In this document: one piece after another, positions 33,909-39,373 of the stretch | Position numbering within the stretch: the stretch's first letter is position 1 | Layout of the letters: each line of letters starts with the position of its first letter | DNA from: an uncultured Prochlorococcus sp. | GTDB lineage: Bacteria; Cyanobacteriota; Cyanobacteriia; PCC-6307; Cyanobiaceae | Assembly (NCBI GenBank): GCA_902564695.1 | Contig: CACFCB010000012.1 | Span: 1-39,373 of the forward strand | Direction: 5' to 3' | DNA: 39,373 nt | Translations under genes and position numbers: made by a program | Notes under the pieces: generated by a model | Databases searched by the model: none | What the model saw: only the letters and a program-made list of their open reading frames with translations | What the model was told of the DNA's origin: nothing

Positions 33909-34307
33909 TTATGATTTAAGCTGCTCAACTAAAGTAAATTGATCCCATACATTCCATAATTCTGCTATTTTTTCATCTGAAATTCTAAAAATAGTAATAC
34001 CATTAACATTTACAGATTTTCCTGTTGGCGGTGTTCCATAAAATTCACCTGTTTGAGTACCTGTGCATATCCATCGACAAATTACCCTATCGTCTGATTC
34101 ATAAATATCTTTAACATCATAAAAAGCATCTGGAATTCCTTTTATAAAACCACCGATAAAATTCTTTGCATTTTCTGCACCAACAATGTCATGAGCATTT
34201 ACATGTCCGACATAATCATCTGTAAAAATTTGATCAATTAATTCTAAATTTTTATCATTATATACTTCATAAAATTTTGAAGCAGCTTGAAGATTAGTTA
34301 AGGCCAT
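33909..34307 (-). CDS. SnoaL/NTF2-fold ester-cyclase-like protein (132 aa)
   Basis: Matches the SnoaL-like polyketide cyclase pattern well: NLQAASKFYEVYNDKNLELI, DDYVGHVNAHDIVGAENAK, the proton-transfer Asp/Glu region DRVICRWICTGTQTGEFYG, PPTGKSVNVNGITIFRISD and EKIAELWNVWDQFTLVEQL. Small cytosolic enzyme or binding protein, substrate unknown. It follows a GMC oxidoreductase gene by 36 bp on the same strand, so the two probably act together. Confidence 0.82.
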   Translation of the reverse strand: MALTNLQAASKFYEVYNDKNLELIDQIFTDDYVGHVNAHDIVGAENAKNFIGGFIKGIPDAFYDVKDIYESDDRVICRWICTGTQTGEFYGTPPTGKSVNVNGITIFRISDEKIAELWNVWDQFTLVEQLKS

Positions 34308-34343
34308 AATTGTAATGTTAGAAATATCCTTCTAAAGTTAGAT

Positions 34344-35852
34344 TCAAGGATCTTTTAGAAGGATATTACTAGCTATTTCACCGATTACCATTGTTGGTAC
34401 ATGATTATTTCCTGCAGTCACGTATGGAGTTACAGACGAATCAGCCACATGAAGATTAGCTATTCCATGAACTTGTAATTCTGAATTTACTACACTATCT
34501 TCAACTGAACTTCCAATCCTACATGTTCCAACTGGATGCCATAGGGTTGTTGCGTTTTGTCTTATGTAATTCTCATGTTCTGATTTGTCTGGCAATAATG
34601 ATTCACCAACCAATGAACTTAAACCTTCCTTCGAGGCAAGTTCTTGACATAAACTAATTGATTTCTTTAATACATTAATATCATCTTGGTGAGATAAATA
34701 TTTAGGATCTAATTTATATTCATTTTTATTTATATGAATTGAGCCAGTACTTTTTGGTTGTATTAAAATTGGCAAAAATATCATTACTGGACCACCCACA
34801 GGAGGAAGTAATCTTAAAAGAGGCTTTGGAGCAGCAGGCGTGAAATTTAATTGAAGGTCAGGAGAACCATTTGGACTATTGTTATTTAGGTTTACAAATA
34901 ATACATTTCCAGTTAACAATGATGGGTTAGGAAGATCTTTATTCAATCTATAAAGAATCGGAAGCTGAAGATGATCCATCAGATGTTCACCTACAGCCGG
35001 AATATTGGCATTAACCTCAATATTTGACTTTTTTAAAATATCTGGATTTCCGATTCCTGATCTCTCTAGAATAGTTGGACTAGTTAATGCTCCTGCACAA
35101 AGAATTATCTTCTCTTTACATTTAACTATTTTACTTTCTGATTCCTTTCCTTGTATCTCAACACCATAAGCTTTACCGTTTTTAATTAGAACACGAAGAA
35201 CTTTTGTTGATGATAATATTTTCAAATTTGGAGAAGAAAGTACGTCATATAAATATGCTTTAAATGCACTATTTCTAATTCCTTTTTCATCAATATTAAA
35301 TTGTAAAGGTCCTGCCCCATTACTTTGTTCTTTGCCATTGTAATCCCAATCATCAGCTTTATAGCCTAGTGCCTTAGCTGATTGTTGAAACTCTGGTGAG
35401 TATGAACTTGGATCTGGACAATTTCTTACTTTCATTAGGCCAGATTGGTATCTTCCTTCAGAAGGTCCATCAATGTAATTTTCTATTTTTGAAAGTGCCT
35501 TTTCAATATTTTTTTTAGACCAGTTCTGACCGCCACGTTCTTCAAGTATTTTGTAGTCAGCCTTATTACACCTAACAAACATCATTGCATTGATAGATGA
35601 ACTACCTCCTACTATCTTTCCCTGATTGATATCTATTACTCTATTTAATAGATTTTCTTGTGGAGTTGTTGAGTATTTCCAGTCGAAGCGAGTCCCCCAT
35701 AGGTTGGTAAATCCCTCAACATTGTCTACGTTTGATTGATTAATAAATAACTCACCTGCTTCAATAAGTAATACTCTTTTGCCATTATCAATTAATCTTC
35801 TACTCAAAACACAACCACTAGCTCCAGCTCCTATTACTATATGATCAAACAT
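34344..35852 (-). CDS. GMC-family FAD oxidoreductase, choline dehydrogenase-like (502 aa)
   Basis: N-terminal dinucleotide motif FDHIVIGAGASGCVLSRRL, FAD-binding GGSSSINAMMFVR, the GMC signature GALTSPTILERSGIG, and the catalytic His pair in LWHPVGTCRIG and TAGNNHVPTMVIGE. Oxidises a primary alcohol to an aldehyde. ATG 35852 is the start; the frame begins at a TTG three codons earlier. It is placed just before a SnoaL-type gene; no aldehyde dehydrogenase was seen nearby. Substrate unknown (choline-like, aromatic or terpene alcohols are all possible). Confidence 0.9.
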   Translation of the reverse strand: MFDHIVIGAGASGCVLSRRLIDNGKRVLLIEAGELFINQSNVDNVEGFTNLWGTRFDWKYSTTPQENLLNRVIDINQGKIVGGSSSINAMMFVRCNKADYKILEERGGQNWSKKNIEKALSKIENYIDGPSEGRYQSGLMKVRNCPDPSSYSPEFQQSAKALGYKADDWDYNGKEQSNGAGPLQFNIDEKGIRNSAFKAYLYDVLSSPNLKILSSTKVLRVLIKNGKAYGVEIQGKESESKIVKCKEKIILCAGALTSPTILERSGIGNPDILKKSNIEVNANIPAVGEHLMDHLQLPILYRLNKDLPNPSLLTGNVLFVNLNNNSPNGSPDLQLNFTPAAPKPLLRLLPPVGGPVMIFLPILIQPKSTGSIHINKNEYKLDPKYLSHQDDINVLKKSISLCQELASKEGLSSLVGESLLPDKSEHENYIRQNATTLWHPVGTCRIGSSVEDSVVNSELQVHGIANLHVADSSVTPYVTAGNNHVPTMVIGEIASNILLKDP

Positions 35853-36049
35853 TTTATACAAATTTATTTATTTTTAATACTAGAGATTAATCTGATTTCT
35901 AATGAGAAATTAAGATTTAATTAATATGTATTCAAGTGTAGTTTAATATTTGTAATTTTTATTATCAGCAAAACCAAACTAAATATATTATGAAATTATA
36001 AAGATAAAAAAAAGTAAGTTATAGTGAAAGTATATGAAATCTCAAAAAA

Positions 36050-36931
36050 ATGTTTAGAACCAAAAGCCTGATAAAGCTTGGAGATAAGAAAAGTAGGAAT
36101 AAAAAACTTTCTGAGATTTATTATAATAAAGTAATGAATAAAGCACAAATAGAAAGCATTCCCAAAATATTAAACAATGAATTTATTTTTACGATTCCAA
36201 CTCATCCCGAAGTATTTAAAGGCATAAAAGGATTTGAAGAGGAGGTTAATGGTCTACATGGAGCCTTCCCAGACGTTCATTTGGATGTTCACAAAAAGTG
36301 GTGTTTTGATGATTTGATAATAGGTTTGTGGAAAGGAACTGGTACTCATACGGGTGAAAAACCTTTAAGTACTCCAAATGGCCCATTGTTTGCGACAGGT
36401 AATTCTTTTGAGATACAAGGAGTTAGCTGGATAAAAGCCGATGGCGAATTGTTAAGAGAAAATCTTGCTAATGAAGATACCTTGAAAATAATTCATGATT
36501 TAAAAGTAAAAGATTGTTCAAACCTTTATGAAAATGCACAATCTTCATTGGTAAGTAGTTTTCAATTCCCTTACTCTTCTAATACATCAATTAATAAAAA
36601 ATTAGCAAATTTTGATACTACTTTAAATCACCCATTATTACTTAAGCCTGCTTTCGGAATGTATCAAATAGAGAGTTTCTTTTCAAAATATTGGTCTGCA
36701 TTTTCAAATCTTGATTATAAAATCACACATTCTAAATGTGATAAAAATATAAATGCCTATAGATGGACATTTACAGCTGATCATACAAGCGACTTTTTCT
36801 CTATCCCTGCTTCAAATAAGAAAATATCTCATCAAGGGGTAACTGTTTGTGTCCTTGATTCTAATGGTTCAATTGTTTCAACATTCATAAATGAAAATTT
36901 AATTGTCCTCTTATCACAGATAGAGCAATAA
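36050..36931 (+). CDS. Two tandem SnoaL/NTF2-fold domains (293 aa)
   Basis: Domain 1 spans about residues 25-145 (IYYNKVMNKAQIESI...GLHGAFPDVHLDVHKKW...IGLWKGTGTHTGE...FEIQGVSWIKADGELL); domain 2 about 180-290 (HPLLLKPAFGMYQIESFF...AFSNLDYKITHS...RWTFTADHTSDFFSIPASNKK...HQGVTVCVLDSNG). The two show the same order of features, so this is an internal duplication of a SnoaL-like unit. An internal ATG in a favourable context (M29) is a possible alternative start. Single-copy relatives are encoded at 33909 and 19526-20395. Function unknown. Confidence 0.78.
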   Translation: MFRTKSLIKLGDKKSRNKKLSEIYYNKVMNKAQIESIPKILNNEFIFTIPTHPEVFKGIKGFEEEVNGLHGAFPDVHLDVHKKWCFDDLIIGLWKGTGTHTGEKPLSTPNGPLFATGNSFEIQGVSWIKADGELLRENLANEDTLKIIHDLKVKDCSNLYENAQSSLVSSFQFPYSSNTSINKKLANFDTTLNHPLLLKPAFGMYQIESFFSKYWSAFSNLDYKITHSKCDKNINAYRWTFTADHTSDFFSIPASNKKISHQGVTVCVLDSNGSIVSTFINENLIVLLSQIEQ

Positions 36932-36948
36932 CAAACTTGTTTGTTATT
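36927..36948. terminator. Convergent 10-bp hairpin terminator
   Basis: AATAACAAAC and GTTTGTTATT are exact inverted arms with a TT centre; the TAA of the duplicated SnoaL gene is inside the left arm. It lies 10 bp before the end of the convergent flavodoxin-like gene, hence bidirectional. Confidence 0.7.
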
Positions 36949-36957
36949 AATGTAGAT

Positions 36958-37539
36958 TTATTTATTGAAATTTTTAGTTAGCTTAGCCACCCTGATTCCT
37001 AGAGCTTCACCTGTTAGTAGATCACCAGGTGTTGGTTTGAATTCTTCTCCAAAATTAACTTGACTCATTACACCAGTGTTACTGCTAAGTCTATTAGTAG
37101 CTTCTTCGAGACTTTTTCCTTGAAATAAACTATTTGGAGTATCACAACTTATCCAAATCATTCCATGTTGGCATGCAAAGGTTACTAAATAAGAGAGAGT
37201 AGATTGTTTATCCCCACTCAATCCAAGGCTAGTTGTAAAACCTGCAGCTAATTTTGAATTCCAGGCTTGGCTCATCCATCTCTCACTAGTAGCATCTAGG
37301 AAGCATTTCATTTGACCACTAACCATTCCCATATAAGTTGGAGATCCAAAAATTATTGCATCTGCTTTGTCCAATTTATTTAGAAATTCCTTGTTTTCAA
37401 ATCTACCTTCTGTAATCATATTACTTTTGATTTCCATTAGTTCTGTATCAGCAAATTGATTTGATCCTTTGTGAACTGCTTCTGCAAGAGCCTTAGTGTT
37501 TCCACTGCCTGAATGGAATACAATCTTTACAATTGTCAT
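36958..37539 (-). CDS. Flavodoxin-like NAD(P)H:quinone oxidoreductase, WrbA family (193 aa)
   Basis: FMN phosphate loop HSGSGNTKALAEAVHKG at the N-terminus, then IIFGSPTYMGMVSGQMKCFLD, the segment that contacts the isoalloxazine ring in WrbA-type proteins. Length about 190-200 is right for WrbA; the tail TGEALGIRVAKLTKNF is a typical last helix. Would reduce quinones by two electrons in the cytosol. The gene stands alone between a terminator and an AT-rich region. Confidence 0.85.
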   Translation of the reverse strand: MTIVKIVFHSGSGNTKALAEAVHKGSNQFADTELMEIKSNMITEGRFENKEFLNKLDKADAIIFGSPTYMGMVSGQMKCFLDATSERWMSQAWNSKLAAGFTTSLGLSGDKQSTLSYLVTFACQHGMIWISCDTPNSLFQGKSLEEATNRLSSNTGVMSQVNFGEEFKPTPGDLLTGEALGIRVAKLTKNFNK

Positions 37540-37666
37540 TTGAATGGATTTTTTATTATTATAAACATGAAGTCATTTTTTTTTTGTTATTATCATAATA
37601 TTATAATTTTAAGAAGTACTAAATTTCCAATAAATATTCTTTAGTATCTTTATATATATAATAATT

Positions 37667-37690
37667 TAAAGTTTATATATATAAACTTTA
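37667..37690. terminator. 24-bp perfect AT palindrome after the porin gene
   Basis: TAAAGTTTATAT and its exact complement run into the stop codon of the porin gene (TTA at 37688-37690 on the plus strand). Almost only A/T, so a weak terminator or just a 3'-end protecting stem. Confidence 0.4.
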
Positions 37691-39361
37691 GTAAGAGAGT
37701 CTAAATTCAAAACCTGCTGTAAGTATATTTCCAAGATCCTTTCTAACATTTGGATTAACTACATACCAAAGTTTTGGTTGTATAAATAAATAAGGTTTAA
37801 TTTGGGCGCTGTATCCCATTTCAAAAGTGCCCTGGTAATTACTAACATCACAACCAGGTACAGAGGTACATAGAAATTGGTTTTCACTTCTTTCTATAAC
37901 TCCCTTATTTACAAGGACATGAGCATATCCTGCATAAAAAATATCATTATCTCTTTTTCCAATACCCTCATAGGCAAGTCCACCAGATATTCCTTTGTTT
38001 GTAGATCCCCTATAGTCCCATGGACTATATTTTCCTTTAACAAAGCCTGTTAATCCTCTATTGTAACTACCTGGTTCACGATATAGCATTCGTTCCAGAG
38101 TTAAATAGTATTGAGAATTACCCCAGAGTTTCTCTCTATCATCATTGTTATGTCCTCTTCTATTATCATTTGTAGGGAAGAAATATGTTTTCCCATCTTT
38201 AATAAATGCATTACTTAAAGAATATCCAGTATGAAGTTGACCACCTAATCTAGCAAACCAAGGATTACCATTTTCTCCACGCTTAGTACTATAAGTACCT
38301 CCTCTATATGTTGCTTCATAAAGAATTTCTACCCCATACTTATCTAAATCCCAATATGTTTTTAATCCCCTTTTATTATCTAAACCGCCGCTTGGATCGT
38401 AATACCCAGTTGCAACCATTCCTTTAAGATGAATGTTATCTCCGATAACTTTTGCAATGGATATACCAGTTGGTGCTGTTGTTACAAGAGGACCATTTGC
38501 GGTGCTTGGAGTTGTTCCAATTATTCCAGGTTCATCAAAAGCCCAATAACTAAATAGACCTGCAACTAGAGACTTATTAAAAGTAATCCAAGGGTTAATT
38601 GCTCCAATCCGAAAATAATTTAAATTGTTTTTACCCCATGCCTGCTGGAGCCAGTATTCAAATACTCTTACTCCCTGCATTTCTGCATTAACGTCTGGAC
38701 TTCTTCCAACATCAGTATAAAAATATCCGTGATATTGACGAGTACCTAATCCTGCAGGATTTAAAGTGTTCCCATATGAATAAAGTGGACCGCCATTAAT
38801 AGCCTCTGGCCAAGTAAATGATGCATGAAATTGCCCCCCTTTCCACGAATCAGAAACCAATCTTGAATAAACATCTAATCCTATTACTTGCTGGGAATTA
38901 GCTTGCCAATATTTATGCGATTTTCTCCCCTTTATTAGGGGATTGTCAGATAAGTTACTATCTAGGTCATTAGCGAAGTCAAAAGCATAACAACCATATA
39001 TATCAACTCCTCGTTGATAAAGATCTTCTCGACTTTTGCTTATATTCTTATTTAAGGCGGATATTAATTGATCATTTTGCTTTCGGGGTAAAATATATTC
39101 TGGACGAAGGTAGGTATCTAGTCTGCGATAAGTTGAAGGTATTTTTAAATGTCGTAAGACATCGCAATGTTTTTTGTGGCTAAAGTTTTTTGGATCAATT
39201 GTTTTTGGTATATTTAGGCCAAATGGGTTGCTTGATAAATCTGATTTTGATTCGATTTCCTTTTCATTCAGGGTTTCAGCAAATACTTTTGGATTAAAGA
39301 GATTTGAAAAGGTAGGAAATAGTATTGCAAATAATAGTAACTTTGAAAATTTAATATTCAT
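37688..39361 (-). CDS. OprB-family outer-membrane porin (557 aa)
   Basis: Signal peptide (MNIKFSKLLLFAILF...KVFA-ET, cleavage after residue 28). The mature protein is rich in Tyr/Trp/Gly strands of the carbohydrate-selective OprB family: GVDIYGCYAFDFAND, GLDVYSRLVSDSWKGG, FRIGAINPW, GYYDPSGGLDN, LFIQPKLWYVVNPN and the last residues GFEFRLSY with terminal aromatic. No SLH domain is visible at the N-terminus, unlike many cyanobacterial OprB porins, which usually tether to peptidoglycan. Allows passage of sugars or small solutes. Two Cys pairs may form disulphides. Confidence 0.88.
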   Translation of the reverse strand: MNIKFSKLLLFAILFPTFSNLFNPKVFAETLNEKEIESKSDLSSNPFGLNIPKTIDPKNFSHKKHCDVLRHLKIPSTYRRLDTYLRPEYILPRKQNDQLISALNKNISKSREDLYQRGVDIYGCYAFDFANDLDSNLSDNPLIKGRKSHKYWQANSQQVIGLDVYSRLVSDSWKGGQFHASFTWPEAINGGPLYSYGNTLNPAGLGTRQYHGYFYTDVGRSPDVNAEMQGVRVFEYWLQQAWGKNNLNYFRIGAINPWITFNKSLVAGLFSYWAFDEPGIIGTTPSTANGPLVTTAPTGISIAKVIGDNIHLKGMVATGYYDPSGGLDNKRGLKTYWDLDKYGVEILYEATYRGGTYSTKRGENGNPWFARLGGQLHTGYSLSNAFIKDGKTYFFPTNDNRRGHNNDDREKLWGNSQYYLTLERMLYREPGSYNRGLTGFVKGKYSPWDYRGSTNKGISGGLAYEGIGKRDNDIFYAGYAHVLVNKGVIERSENQFLCTSVPGCDVSNYQGTFEMGYSAQIKPYLFIQPKLWYVVNPNVRKDLGNILTAGFEFRLSY

Positions 39362-39373
39362 ACTTGATAAAAA

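Noticed and set aside
1-39373. tRNA, CRISPR, IS element or phage genes
   Set aside because: No tRNA T-arm motif in a cloverleaf context, no regularly spaced repeats, no transposase, integrase or phage structural motif was seen on reading both strands.

Overview
The window looks like a piece of a Prochlorococcus chromosome, most likely a low-light-adapted or otherwise gene-rich clade. It is very AT-rich, densely packed, largely without Shine-Dalgarno sites, and carries a Pcb chlorophyll a/b antenna gene (2943-4001, minus), which is diagnostic for Prochlorococcus and a few relatives. The genus call is firm from the Pcb protein; the clade is inference. No rRNA, tRNA, IS element, phage gene or CRISPR array was recognised.

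Left part (1-7765): an iron and photosynthesis neighbourhood. It holds the 3' part of a Fe3+ ABC transporter ATPase (FutC-like), a ferritin, a Crp/Fnr-type regulator with a small co-transcribed partner, the Pcb antenna gene, an AhpC/TSA-fold protein, a zinc-ribbon membrane microprotein, an orphan ABC ATPase, and a Rieske oxygenase of the pheophorbide a oxygenase/Lls1 group. Ferritin plus Fut plus Pcb suggests an iron-regulated antenna.

A gene-poor stretch (7766-9640) follows. It contains a 56-codon protein gene on the minus strand and, at 8884-9378, the decayed C-terminal half of a plant/cyanobacterial-type 6-phosphofructokinase, broken by several stops and two frameshifts.

The most striking unit is a tight minus-strand run of 12 genes (17827 down to 9641): a lean Mrp-type cation/proton antiporter (mrpC-D-E-F-G-A-B, with one antiporter-like subunit only), a two-pore-helix K+ channel, a phosphosulfolactate synthase (ComA) family enzyme, a VOC-fold protein, a periplasmic family-3 solute-binding protein and a divergent SDF-family symporter. 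Gaps are 0-51 bp with several ATGA-type overlaps, so it probably works as one ion-homeostasis and organic-anion (perhaps sulfonate) module. A MIP channel lacking the selectivity-filter arginine and a 47-codon acidic protein gene sit just upstream.

19113-24639 (minus) is an accessory metabolic run: VOC protein, two NTF2/SnoaL-fold proteins, a ThDP-dependent decarboxylase of the benzoylformate decarboxylase type, a DJ-1/PfpI protein, and a TPR-2-oxoglutarate oxygenase. 24684-31046 is a glucan block: an AGE-family (alpha/alpha)6 barrel fused to a STAS domain, the debranching enzyme GlgX, and a divergent gene for a protein made of four tandem glucan-binding-like beta modules. The right end has a ZIP-family metal transporter, small membrane or secreted proteins, a TTHB210-like lipoprotein, more NTF2-fold proteins (one duplicated), a GMC oxidoreductase, a WrbA/flavodoxin-like protein and an OprB porin. 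Several clear hairpin terminators separate these units.
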